Shown piece by piece: positions 17,150-25,818 of a DNA stretch of 64,000 nt. Made by a program: the position numbers and the translations under genes. Position 1 is the stretch's first letter. Each line of letters starts with the position of its first letter. Under the pieces are notes generated by a model. It did no database searches. It worked only from the letters and a program-made list of their open reading frames with translations, and was not told where the DNA came from. The DNA comes from Halorussus salilacus. GTDB taxonomy: Archaea; Halobacteriota; Halobacteria; Halobacteriales; Haladaptataceae. Location of the stretch: the NCBI RefSeq assembly GCF_024138125.1, contig NZ_CP099993.1, positions 1,550,001 to 1,614,000 on the forward strand, written 5' to 3'.

Positions 17150-17827
17150 CTACAGTCCGACCCACGAGGTCGGGTCGGCACATCCGGGGAGGTGCCAGCG
17201 TTGCTCGGGTCGGCCGTTCTTCTCGCGGAGTTCGATTCGGGCGTCGAAGAGGGGAGCGAGGCGTCGGACGGTCTTCGAGTCGTCGGGGAGCGGGAGGTGG
17301 TAGTGGGCCATCCCGGACGAGCCCTCGACGTGGTCGCCGACGGCGGTCACGAACCGCTCGACGGCGGCCGTGTCGTGGCGGTTCACGAGGAACGAGAGCG
17401 TGAACAGCGAGACGCGGAGTTCGGCGGAATCGAACCCCGAGTTGGCGATCTTCGCGGTGGCGATGGCGTTGCAGAGTCGCGTCTGGAGGTCGTTCAAGTC
17501 GCTTCGCGACCACCCCGGGCCGGTCGGACGCGCCGACTCGGCCGACGCCGACCGCGTCCCGAACTCGGGGTCGACGACGTGAACCGCGTCGTCCGACGGC
17601 GAGACGCCAGCGGGCAGGAGGTTCGGCACGTCCCCCACATCTTGGTCGGTGAGCGCGAGGACCCGCGTTCGCGGGAGTTCCGAAGACCCCATGAGTTTGC
17701 GCGTCATCCGCTGAGAGACCGCTTCTCGCACCTCACCGGTGACCAGCAGATTACAGCCTCGTCGTTTCAGGGCCCGCAACCGTTCGTGGAAGGTCTCGCT
17801 TCCGGCACCCGCTCGGTCGTCGTTCAT
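17150..17827 (-). CDS. haloarchaeal RecA-fold-like/DUF7504-type hypothetical protein
   Basis: A 225-residue acidic protein. Its middle (CNLLVTGEVREAVSQRMTRK, RTRVLALTDQDVG, and LQTRLCNAIATAKIANSGF) resembles haloarchaeal KaiC-like proteins that keep the fold but lack a Walker A motif; these are often grouped as DUF7504. The C-terminal part (GMAHYHLPLPDDSKTVRRLA) may be a small regulatory region. I cannot assign a function. The ATG at 17827 follows an AT-rich region with TATA-like sequence. Family placement is by resemblance only. Confidence 0.6.
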   Translation of the reverse strand: MNDDRAGAGSETFHERLRALKRRGCNLLVTGEVREAVSQRMTRKLMGSSELPRTRVLALTDQDVGDVPNLLPAGVSPSDDAVHVVDPEFGTRSASAESARPTGPGWSRSDLNDLQTRLCNAIATAKIANSGFDSAELRVSLFTLSFLVNRHDTAAVERFVTAVGDHVEGSSGMAHYHLPLPDDSKTVRRLAPLFDARIELREKNGRPEQRWHLPGCADPTSWVGL

Positions 17828-18064
17828 TTGCGTGGTGAGAGGACCCGATACGGTTTAAAATTTTTTACTTTCTCAATAGATTAAATAGTTCGAAGACACA
17901 CAGATATGCTTATTTTGAGTAGTGTATTCTCGAATAGAATAAACCATATGAGAACCTGAGTCAATAGTGTTGGATAAACCAGAAGTATTGAGCGAAGGAT
18001 TTAAATTACGTTATGATGAGTTCGTTACGGAAAGTATTTTTTGGCCGGTCGTTCAACCGGGAAT

Positions 18065-18199
18065 ATGGTCAAAGAGCGGGTTCGTGATTGGATGAAACGC
18101 CATCCACGGGTGGTTAGAGTGGCGTTTTTGGCGGGGGTTTATTTAATGGATGTTGTTGAACCGTTGGGATGTAATCGATGCGATACTATCGGACCTTAA
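18065..18199 (+). CDS. 44-aa basic miniprotein with C-terminal CxxC
   Basis: A short ATG-started frame: a basic N-terminus (VKERVRDWMKRHPRVVRVA), a hydrophobic stretch (AFLAGVYLMDVV) and a Cys pair, PLGCNRCDTIGP. Its stop overlaps the stop of the convergent CHAT gene by 3 bp (18197-18199 against 18196-18198). A TATA-like T-rich tract lies about 20-30 bp upstream. It is AT-richer than the host core, like the end of the CHAT gene. No family is recognised, yet composition and ordered layout make it look real. Confidence 0.5.
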   Translation: MVKERVRDWMKRHPRVVRVAFLAGVYLMDVVEPLGCNRCDTIGP

Positions 18200-20238
18200 A
18201 TGTCCATTGCGGAGATGTCGTCCGACCAGACAATTTCTCCATCTAGTTCGACGGGGTGTGTTGATTCGGCGAAGAATTCATCTAAGGCTTCTCGATTAAC
18301 GGCTTTCTGGAAGACAGCATAATTGAGCGATGGAATCTGTTGACCATTGATTTTGGTCGTAGTAAAACCTCCAGTAGGAGAGTTAATCGTAGGATAGGGA
18401 TCAAATTCCAGTAAAATCCCATCTTCTGTCTTTTCGGGTTTGAGAATAGCGGGCGTTCCACATTTGGAACGGACAAGCTCAAGACTACCGTCCCCCACGA
18501 TGACGTACCGCTGGTCCACGGATTTCACGTCGGTCACCACCGACAGCGCGCTCTGCATGGAGAAACCGTGATTCAACAACCGAGCTAATTCTTTCCCCAC
18601 GTCCGTCGCCGGTTCGTTCCCGACCTTCGCCAGCGTCACCACGCCGACCTGACTCCCCTTCTCGACCAGTACCTCGCCCTGCTCGTAGGAGCGACAGCCG
18701 TTCAGAATGAAGCTCCGGACGCCCGACGTTTCGAGCGTTCCGGCGTCGAGCATGCCGTCCGGACACCGAATCCCGTCGTCGTCGACGTGGCCGATGTAGT
18801 GGAGAAAGTCCGTCCCGGATTCGAGCAGGTCCCGGAGGTCGCCAGTCGCGAGATTGTTGTGGACCGAGACCTCGAAGTCGTAGATGTCCCGCGTGCCGTA
18901 GATGTCGCCGACCACGTCCTCCTCGCGCATTCGGTCGTCGTTGCAGACCACGTCCACCGAGATGTGGCGTTTCGGCGTCACGTCGAGGCGGCGCTTGAGC
19001 GCCTCCGGGGTCGCCTTGCTCGCGCCGAGGGGCATCTCGTCGCCGACCCAGACGTGTTCGATGGTGTCGACTGGGTCGGGCTGAATCACGTCGCTCGCGG
19101 GGCCATCGCCCTCGTTGGAACTGCGGTAGAACGACCCCAGTTCGCGGGGTTCGGGGTCGACGACCGAGGGGTCCGGCTCGTCGGGGCACCTGACGAGCGC
19201 GAGTTCGTCGGCCGCGAACGGCAGGACCGCGACGTTGTCGTGGGTCGGGGACACGTCCATCGTGACCTTCCACTGCGGGAGGTGGGGTTCGACCACGTCG
19301 AACGGGACTTGGAGGTAGCGCTCGACCTGCTCGGCGAGGGGCGCGTCGTACAGGTCGGCGAAGTCGAGGTCGACCTCGGGTTCGAGACGCTCGCGCTCGC
19401 GGAGGTCCACCTGATAGTAGCCCTCGGTGCGAGTCACGCAATCGAGGAAGAACACCTGCTGGAGGACGCGCCGGACCGCCTCGTGGAGTCGGCCCGACGC
19501 GTCGAGCGGGCGGGCGAAGTCGTCGGTGACCAGCCGCGGCTCGTCGCCCGGCACCACGTCGGCACCGAGGTAGTACGCCAGCGGCGCGGCCTCGTACACC
19601 GACTCGCGGTCGGCGGGCACCTCGATTCGGATTCCCGTCTCCGGCCGGACGACCTCCCCCTCGACCGCGAACTCCTCGCAGGGTTCCAGAAGTGGCGGGT
19701 GTCCGCGTAGCGTGGGAAACGACCGCTCGCACGACGTGGTCTTGAGCGCCGAGCCGAGCAACGAGACGGCGTCCATCGTGGCCCCGATGTCGTCGGGGAC
19801 CGTGATGGTTCCGGCGGGGCGCTGGTGGAGCGACCGCGCGCCGACCTCGACGCGGGTCTCTCCCCCGAACGAGACGGTGACCGCTTCGGTACTCCCCGAG
19901 ACCGAAATCTCGCTCTCGACCGCCAGATACACCTTCATCTGCGTGTTCGCGAGTTCGAGGTTGTACGCGCCCAACGGGAGTTTCAGGTCCGACCCCGTGC
20001 CGGACTGTCCCACGAGTTCGCCGTCGGTGTCCCGGACGTACACGTCGAGGCCTTTCGTGGTCCGGAGCGACCGCGTCTGTACCGCGGCCGCGACGTCGAC
20101 CGGGAAGTAAAACGAGTCCGTGTCGGTCAGCGTGGGCGAGACGGCAGACGGCGCGTAGAGGTCGAACTGCGTGCGCTCGATGGAGTCCGTGAGGCGGATT
20201 CCATGGGGTTCGACGAGCGCGGTGATTTCCGGCTTCAT
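18196..20238 (-). CDS. CHAT-domain (caspase-like) protein
   Basis: A 680-residue protein whose C-terminal half has the CHAT cysteine-peptidase core: DFLHYIGHVDDDG (His480/His484) and FILNGCRSYEQG (Cys515), with GVVTLAKVGN after it. The N-terminal 450 residues are beta-rich and specific to haloarchaeal members. CHAT proteases are separase/caspase relatives used as effectors in bacterial signalling and defence, so proteolysis of a partner is a fair inference. The last 95 residues, from about Leu586, are encoded by AT-rich DNA, while the remainder is GC-rich, suggesting that the tail was exchanged. No obvious sensor gene is adjacent; a 44-aa miniprotein is convergent. Confidence 0.78.
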   Translation of the reverse strand: MKPEITALVEPHGIRLTDSIERTQFDLYAPSAVSPTLTDTDSFYFPVDVAAAVQTRSLRTTKGLDVYVRDTDGELVGQSGTGSDLKLPLGAYNLELANTQMKVYLAVESEISVSGSTEAVTVSFGGETRVEVGARSLHQRPAGTITVPDDIGATMDAVSLLGSALKTTSCERSFPTLRGHPPLLEPCEEFAVEGEVVRPETGIRIEVPADRESVYEAAPLAYYLGADVVPGDEPRLVTDDFARPLDASGRLHEAVRRVLQQVFFLDCVTRTEGYYQVDLRERERLEPEVDLDFADLYDAPLAEQVERYLQVPFDVVEPHLPQWKVTMDVSPTHDNVAVLPFAADELALVRCPDEPDPSVVDPEPRELGSFYRSSNEGDGPASDVIQPDPVDTIEHVWVGDEMPLGASKATPEALKRRLDVTPKRHISVDVVCNDDRMREEDVVGDIYGTRDIYDFEVSVHNNLATGDLRDLLESGTDFLHYIGHVDDDGIRCPDGMLDAGTLETSGVRSFILNGCRSYEQGEVLVEKGSQVGVVTLAKVGNEPATDVGKELARLLNHGFSMQSALSVVTDVKSVDQRYVIVGDGSLELVRSKCGTPAILKPEKTEDGILLEFDPYPTINSPTGGFTTTKINGQQIPSLNYAVFQKAVNREALDEFFAESTHPVELDGEIVWSDDISAMDI

Positions 20239-20351
20239 TGTTCGTTCGTTGCGTGTTCAACTCACGCATCAGACACTTAGTTGTTTATCTCGGGGCGGGA
20301 CACGAAAGAGCCACCCGAGACGTTTTGTAACTCCCGTCGAATGGCTCGCAT

Positions 20352-21683
20352 ATGGCAGGAGAACGGGCGGAGGCCGCGGGACCCCTCGACGCGTTCCGGC
20401 AGTTCTTCGGGCTCCAGCGGGACGTGCTGGTCCTCTCGCTCGCGATGTTCGCGTTCAGTCTGGGGTTCCAGATGACCAACCGGTTCCTCCCCGAGTACGT
20501 GGTCGCGCTCGGCGCGTCGGGGTTCGTCGTCGGCCTGTTCGGCACCTTCGGGAACGTCATCTCGGCGGTCTACCCGTATCCCGGCGGCGCGGTCTCGGAC
20601 CGCATCGGCTCGCGGTACGCGCTGACGCTGTTCGGCCTGCTCTCGACGGTCGGGTTCGCGGTCTGGCTCCTCGCGCCCGGAATCGGGACCGTCGAGATCG
20701 GGGGCGCGACCGTCGAGCCGTGGCTCTGGATTTTCGTCGGCCTGCTCCTCGCGCAGGCGTGGAAGTCGTTCGGCCTCGGCGCGTCGTTCGCGGTCGTCAA
20801 GCAGGCCACCGACCCCTCGCGGCTCGCGGCCGGGTTCGCCAGCACCGAGACGTTCCGCCGGACCGCGTTCCTCGTCGGCCCGGTACTGGCGGCGGTCCTC
20901 ATCGGCCTCCACCCCGAGTTCACGGTCAGCTTCCGGTACGTGCTCGCGGTCGCGGTCGCCTTCGGCGCGCTCGGGACGGTCGTCCAGCACGTCCTCTACG
21001 ACGCCAGCGAGGACACCGTCGGAGGGTCCTTCGAGGGAATCGCACAGATACGGCGGGACCTCCGGGAGATGCCCGGCGAACTCCGGCCCCTGCTGGTCGG
21101 TGACACGCTGGTCCGATTCGCCAACGGCATGGTGTACGTCTTCTTCGTGCTCGTGGTCACCCGGATATTCGAGGTCGGACTGGACGCCACCGTGTCGCTC
21201 GCCGGGTTCTCGTACGCCGTCGACCTCTCGCCGGAGGCGTTCTTCGGCTACCTGCTCGGCGTCGAGATGCTGGTCGCGTTGCTGGTGATGGCACCCGCCG
21301 CGAAGGCCGCCGAGCGCGTGGGGCTCAAGCCCGTCGTCGCGCTCGGGTTCGGGGTGTACGCCGTCTTCCCGGTCGTCCTCATCTACGCGCCCGAAACCGC
21401 ACCTGCCATGATTCTGGTGTTCGCGTTCTCCGGGCTTCGGTTCGCGGGCCTGCCCTCCCACAAGGCGCTCATCGTCGGCCCCGCCGAGCGAGGCGCTGGC
21501 GGGCGCGTGACGGGGACCTACTACCTGCTCCGGAACGCGGTCGTCATCCCGAGCGCGGCGCTCGGGGGCTACCTCTGGGAGTTCGTCAGCCCGGAGGTCG
21601 CATTCACCATCGCCGCCGCCATCGGCGTGGTCGGCACGGGGTACTTCCTCGTCTTCGGCGAGGAGTTCGAGGCGTATCGGTAG
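20352..21683 (+). CDS. major facilitator superfamily transporter
   Basis: A 443-residue membrane protein with about 12 hydrophobic helices. The loop 2-3 motif of MFS proteins is visible as GGAVSDRIGSRYALTLFG, and a central loop of some 40 residues separates the two halves. The family moves small solutes by secondary transport; no substrate can be inferred and it may be a drug or metabolite exporter. The ATG at 20352 is preferred. It is divergent from the CHAT gene, with a 113-bp gap containing both promoters. Confidence 0.88.
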   Translation: MAGERAEAAGPLDAFRQFFGLQRDVLVLSLAMFAFSLGFQMTNRFLPEYVVALGASGFVVGLFGTFGNVISAVYPYPGGAVSDRIGSRYALTLFGLLSTVGFAVWLLAPGIGTVEIGGATVEPWLWIFVGLLLAQAWKSFGLGASFAVVKQATDPSRLAAGFASTETFRRTAFLVGPVLAAVLIGLHPEFTVSFRYVLAVAVAFGALGTVVQHVLYDASEDTVGGSFEGIAQIRRDLREMPGELRPLLVGDTLVRFANGMVYVFFVLVVTRIFEVGLDATVSLAGFSYAVDLSPEAFFGYLLGVEMLVALLVMAPAAKAAERVGLKPVVALGFGVYAVFPVVLIYAPETAPAMILVFAFSGLRFAGLPSHKALIVGPAERGAGGRVTGTYYLLRNAVVIPSAALGGYLWEFVSPEVAFTIAAAIGVVGTGYFLVFGEEFEAYR

Positions 21684-21782
21684 TCGGGACACGTCAGAAT
21701 CCAGTCCGACGATAATTCGCTCTTTCAACTATATCGGATATAAAACCTAATACGAGAGGAGCGCGACCATCGGAATCGAACG

Positions 21783-22460
21783 ATGTCGAGTCGGGACCCC
21801 GACAAATTACGTGCGGAGTTGAAATCGGTCGATTTCGGTGGCGACCCGAAGCTACTGTCCGAACTCCGTTCCGAAGCACGGGAGACGGTCGACGTTCAGA
21901 AAGAAACGCTCGCCGACATCGATACGAAAGCGAGTCGAATACTACGTCTCAACGTTCTTCTCATCGGTGTCATCGTATCGGCGCTGTCTATCACGACACG
22001 AAACGGTGATTCCGGTACCACATGGTTCGGCGTCGATTCGCTCGCAAACGTGTACACGACGCTCGGGATAGGATCGTTGGTCCTCTCTACGGCGCTGGCC
22101 GCCACGACCTACACCGCCTCGGAACTCGACGTGGGCGTTAATTCGGATAATCTTACTACCCTTCTCAGGGCAGATCTTCCGACACAGGAGGCTCAGGAGC
22201 TTCTCGTGAAGAACTACATCGTCCGAATCAATTTCAACAGAAGTACGAACATCCGGAATATTCCGTTGATAACTTCGACGGTCGTATTCGTCGTCTTCGG
22301 TATCGTGTTCCTCTCGCTTGGAGCGTTCGAAGCATTCCTCCGACCGGTTCCGTGGTGGCTTTCTCTGCCGTCGTTCCTCCTGCTTTTCGGACTTATTTGG
22401 GTGTCGGGTCTTATCAAACAGACCCGGCGGGCCATCGAGGACCTGCGCGAATGGCGGTGA
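21783..22460 (+). CDS. four-helix membrane protein, PycTM/SLATT-like
   Basis: A 225-residue protein with a charged N-terminal helix (residues 1-50) and four hydrophobic segments near 53-70, 88-110, 160-182 and 187-208. The junction QKETLADIDTKASRILRLN followed by a helix resembles the conserved DxKA start of the PycTM family, membrane effectors of Pycsar anti-phage signalling, and of related SLATT-type proteins. No cyclase or nucleotide sensor gene lies next to it. GC is somewhat lower than in flanking genes. An AT-rich TATA-like region sits just before the ATG (21783). The family link is tentative. Confidence 0.7.
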   Translation: MSSRDPDKLRAELKSVDFGGDPKLLSELRSEARETVDVQKETLADIDTKASRILRLNVLLIGVIVSALSITTRNGDSGTTWFGVDSLANVYTTLGIGSLVLSTALAATTYTASELDVGVNSDNLTTLLRADLPTQEAQELLVKNYIVRINFNRSTNIRNIPLITSTVVFVVFGIVFLSLGAFEAFLRPVPWWLSLPSFLLLFGLIWVSGLIKQTRRAIEDLREWR

Positions 22461-22501
22461 AGAGCCAAAAGACTATCAGGACGGCTCGATTATCGAAATA
22501 C

Positions 22502-22618
22502 ATGAGCGAATCCGAAGACGAGCAGTCGGACCGACGACGAGCGGAGGAGAGTCTCCTCGGCGGCGGGGAGCGCGTCGCAAAAGGCCGACAGCGCTCGAGT
22601 TCGGACGAGGACGAATAG
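22502..22618 (+). CDS. small acidic hypothetical protein (38 aa)
   Basis: A 38-residue highly charged protein (MSESEDEQSDRRRAEESLL, ending SSSDEDE). The ATG at 22502 follows an AT tract (TTATCGAAATAC) suited to a leaderless start; an in-frame ATG at 22451 would give 55 residues and overlap the preceding gene by 10 bp. Low-complexity acidic proteins of this sort are common in haloarchaea. No function is proposed. Confidence 0.5.
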   Translation: MSESEDEQSDRRRAEESLLGGGERVAKGRQRSSSDEDE

Positions 22619-22865
22619 CGGGACACCCGGCCTCGTTCGACCCCCGGGTTTCCGAATCGAACGGCGTTCCTGTAGGTTGTGTTGTTCCGGTTCCCGAACT
22701 CCGTTCGCGCGACCGAGAAGACCACCAATCGAACCCGCTTCGCACCGTCTTCGACAGCGTCTGCGGTCCGACCGCGGCCGACGGCACGAGCGCGAGGACG
22801 CCAGCTCGCGACCGAACTCGCGCCACATCGACGCGCCTTTGACCCGCCGCTCCGAACCCCCGAAC

Positions 22866-23129
22866 GTGTCCCGAAGCGTCCCAGACCGCCCGCGGGCCAA
22901 CTTCGCGGAGGCGCTGAACGTCCGGCGGAACGCGATGGTCGGGTTCGCGTTCGCCCTGCTCGTCACCGCGGGAGTGTTCTCGCTGTTCGTGTTTGGACCG
23001 GGAACCCACCGACCGACCCCGTACTATCTCGCGCTTGGCTTCGTCCTCGCCAGCGCGCTCGGCGCGCTGGCGACCGCGGTCCTGACGCTGTTCTCGGCGT
23101 ATCGGTTGGCTCAAGAGCAGGACCTCTAA
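22866..23129 (+). CDS. small two-helix membrane protein (87 aa)
   Basis: An 87-residue protein with two hydrophobic helices (AMVGFAFALLVTAGVFSLFVF and YYLALGFVLASALGALATAV) and a short soluble N-terminus (RPRANFAEALNVRRN). It matches a family of conserved haloarchaeal membrane proteins of unknown function. The GTG at 22866 is the best start. Its stop overlaps the stop of the convergent PhoU/TrkA-C gene by 4 bp. Confidence 0.72.
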   Translation: MSRSVPDRPRANFAEALNVRRNAMVGFAFALLVTAGVFSLFVFGPGTHRPTPYYLALGFVLASALGALATAVLTLFSAYRLAQEQDL

Positions 23130-24346
23130 CTCGCCGATTCCGACCCGGTCAGCTCCGCGAGTCGCTGTGCACCAGACCGGGTCCCCTTCGCGAGCAACAC
23201 GTCGCCCGACCGGAGTTCGGTGTCCGGTCCGGGCTGGATGACCCAGTCGCCGCTCGCGGGGCCGTCGCCGGGACGACGGACCGCGATGACCCGCATCCCG
23301 GTCTCGGTCTGCACCTGCCGGTCGCCGAGGGTGACGCCGTCGAACTCGCTGTCCGGCGCGACCGACTCGCGAACGATGACCTCGTCGCTCTCCTCGACCG
23401 CGCGCGCGACCACCGGATGGGTTCCCAGCCCCCGGAGGACCCCCTCGCTGATCTCGACCGCGGCGTCGCTGATGACCTCCGTCGCGTTGGCGAGGTGGAC
23501 CAGCCCCCGTAGCGAGACGGGGTCCTCGACCCGGGAGGCCGCCCGGAGGGTCCACGCCTCGAATCGCGACTGGAGGGCGTCGACCTCGGCTTCGAGTTCG
23601 ACCACCTCCTCGGCGACCGCCTCGCTGTCGAACAGGACGCTACCGTACGCCAGATCGACCGCGAGTTCGCTGATGTTCTTCATCAGGACGATGGAGTCGA
23701 CCGCGCGTTCGAGGTCGTCGGTCCCGGGCTCGGGCGAGTCGGGCGGTTCGTAGCTCTCGCCGGTCGCGCGCCGGTACACGTCGGCGATTCCCTCCTCGGT
23801 GCCCCGCAGGAGGACGGTGTCCCCGGCTTCGAGGCGAGTGTCGCGGTCGGGGTTGGTGATCCAGCTCTCGCCGCGGTGGATGGCGATGACGCGCACGCCG
23901 GTCTCGGTCTCCAGATTGAGGTCGCCGAGCGTCCGGCCCGCGAGTCCGGCGTCGGGTGCGACCTCCGCGCGGACGAGCGTCTCGACCGCTTCGGGGAGGG
24001 CGGCCCGCATCGCCTCGGGGAGGCCGATGTCTTCGAGGACGACCTTGGCGATGTCGCCCGCGGCGTCGCTTATCTTCTCGGCCGCCCCGACCACGCCGAG
24101 GACCGGCGCGAGCCCCTCGGCGTCCTCGGGGCTTCTCGCGGCCAGCAGGAGGCTCATCCGCGCCCGGAGTTCGAGCACGTCCATCCGGGCTTCGAGGTCG
24201 AGCACCTCGCGGGCGATGTCGTCGCTTCCGTGTAGCACCGCCGAGAACGAGAGGTCGATGAGCAGTTCGGCGGTGTCTTTCATCTCCGCCAGCACCTCCT
24301 TGACGCTGACGGGCTCGTACTCGACATCGTCCCCGGACGGGTCCAT
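23126..24346 (-). CDS. PhoU/TrkA-C domain protein, duplicated architecture
   Basis: A 406-residue cytoplasmic protein made of two similar halves. Each half has a PhoU-like helical region (KEVLAEMKDTAELLIDLSFS in the first, LMKNISELAVDLAYGSVLF in the second) followed by a TrkA-C/RCK_C ligand-binding domain (LGDLNLETETGVRVIAIHRG and LGDRQVQTETGMRVIAVRRP). TrkA-C domains gate potassium channels and transporters by binding nucleotides such as c-di-AMP. No transporter gene is adjacent, so a role as a separate regulatory subunit for potassium uptake or magnesium/phosphate transport is inference. The ATG at 24346 gives the usual short N-terminus. Confidence 0.85.
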   Translation of the reverse strand: MDPSGDDVEYEPVSVKEVLAEMKDTAELLIDLSFSAVLHGSDDIAREVLDLEARMDVLELRARMSLLLAARSPEDAEGLAPVLGVVGAAEKISDAAGDIAKVVLEDIGLPEAMRAALPEAVETLVRAEVAPDAGLAGRTLGDLNLETETGVRVIAIHRGESWITNPDRDTRLEAGDTVLLRGTEEGIADVYRRATGESYEPPDSPEPGTDDLERAVDSIVLMKNISELAVDLAYGSVLFDSEAVAEEVVELEAEVDALQSRFEAWTLRAASRVEDPVSLRGLVHLANATEVISDAAVEISEGVLRGLGTHPVVARAVEESDEVIVRESVAPDSEFDGVTLGDRQVQTETGMRVIAVRRPGDGPASGDWVIQPGPDTELRSGDVLLAKGTRSGAQRLAELTGSESAS

Positions 24347-24500
24347 ACCCCGACGTTCTGCGCTATACGGTAAAAACGTTCGTGGGCCGGACCCCGTGGG
24401 AAGACCCCGACGTCGCCGTGCGTGGGAGCGTTCCGTGGGACGGCGGGACAACGGAAACGAAAGATAATCCTTTTCCCGACATGCCGAGAAGTATCAGGGT

Positions 24501-25640
24501 ATGTCAGACGAGGTCAAGAAAGGGTTAGAGGGCGTCGTCGTCGCCGAATCGGGACTCAGCTACATCGACGGCGACGAGGGACGGTTGATCTACCGCGGGT
24601 ACGCGATAGAGGACCTCTCCCGGAACGCGAGCTACGAGGAGGTCCTCTACCTGCTCTGGCACGGCGAACTCCCCACCGAGGACGAGCTCGGCGAGTTCGC
24701 CGACGCGATGTCGGCCGAGCGCGAACTCGACGACGACGTGCTCGACACGGTCCGACGGCTCGCCGAGGCCGACGAGGACCCGATGGCCGCGGTCCGGACC
24801 GTCGTCTCGATGCTGTCGGCCTACGACCCCGACGACTCGACGGCCGACCCCACCGACCGCGAGGTCAACCTCCGGAAGGGACGGCGCATCACCGCGAAGG
24901 TCCCGACAGCGGTCGCGGCGTTCAAGCGCATCCGGAACGGCAACGACCCCGTCGAACCCCGCGAGGACCTCGGCCACGCCGAGAACTTCCTCTACATGCT
25001 CAACGACGAGGAACCCGACGAGGTGCTGGCCGAGACGTTCGACATGGCGCTGGTGCTCCACGCCGACCACGGCCTCAACGCCTCGACGTTCTCCTCGATG
25101 GTGACCTCCTCGACGCTGTCGGACCTCCACAGCGCGGTCACGAGCGCTGTCGGCACGCTCGCCGGACCGCTCCACGGCGGCGCGAACGCCAACGTGATGA
25201 AGATGCTGAAGGAGATAGACGACAGCGGCAAGGACCCCAAGACGTGGGTCGACGACGCCCTCGACCGCGGCGACCGGATCATGGGCTTCGGCCACCGGGT
25301 CTACAACGTCAAGGACCCGCGCGCGAAGATACTCGGCGAGAAGTCCGAGGAGCTCGGCGAGGCCGCGGGCGACACCAAGTGGTACGAGATGTCGGTCGCA
25401 ATCGAGGAGTACATGCAGGAGTCGAAGGGGCTGGCCCCGAACGTCGACTTCTACTCGGCCTCGACGTACTACCAGATGGGCATTCCCATCGACCTCTACA
25501 CCCCCATCTTCGCGATGAGCCGTGTCGGCGGCTGGATCGGCCATGTGCTGGAGCAGTACGAGGACAATAGGCTGATTCGGCCGCGCGCGAAGTACACCGG
25601 GTCGAAGCAGGAAGAGTGGGTGCCGATTAGCGAGCGGTAG
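24501..25640 (+). CDS. gltA: citrate synthase
   Basis: A 379-residue archaeal-type citrate synthase, joining acetyl-CoA and oxaloacetate in the first step of the TCA cycle. Catalytic and substrate residues are seen in VLHADHGLNAS, GPLHGGANANV (catalytic His), GFGHRVYNVKDPRAK and PNVDFYSAS (catalytic Asp). The length is that of the small dimeric enzymes. The ATG at 24501 is preceded by AT-rich sequence with a likely TATA box. It is the last GC-rich core gene before the AT-rich island that begins within about 50 bp of its stop. Confidence 0.95.
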   Translation: MSDEVKKGLEGVVVAESGLSYIDGDEGRLIYRGYAIEDLSRNASYEEVLYLLWHGELPTEDELGEFADAMSAERELDDDVLDTVRRLAEADEDPMAAVRTVVSMLSAYDPDDSTADPTDREVNLRKGRRITAKVPTAVAAFKRIRNGNDPVEPREDLGHAENFLYMLNDEEPDEVLAETFDMALVLHADHGLNASTFSSMVTSSTLSDLHSAVTSAVGTLAGPLHGGANANVMKMLKEIDDSGKDPKTWVDDALDRGDRIMGFGHRVYNVKDPRAKILGEKSEELGEAAGDTKWYEMSVAIEEYMQESKGLAPNVDFYSASTYYQMGIPIDLYTPIFAMSRVGGWIGHVLEQYEDNRLIRPRAKYTGSKQEEWVPISER

Positions 25641-25787
25641 AACTGTGAACGAAACGAACGAGTAGACCGACGAACCCTCAAGGAGAGGACGACTTCTGCG
25701 TTGCTTTTGATAGATATCGCGCGGAAAACACAACGATAGTGAGACGAGGTTGTATCTCGAATTCTACTATTTTAATCACCCATTCAT

Positions 25788-25797
25788 TTTATATTTT
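25788..25797 (+). promoter_or_regulatory. TATA box of the SagB-like operon
   Basis: The AT-rich TTTATATTTT lies 22-31 bp before the ATG at 25819. This is the spacing expected for a leaderless or short-leader haloarchaeal transcript covering both SagB-like genes. Confidence 0.55.
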
Positions 25798-25818
25798 ATT
25801 AGTTATGAATGGGTTAGT

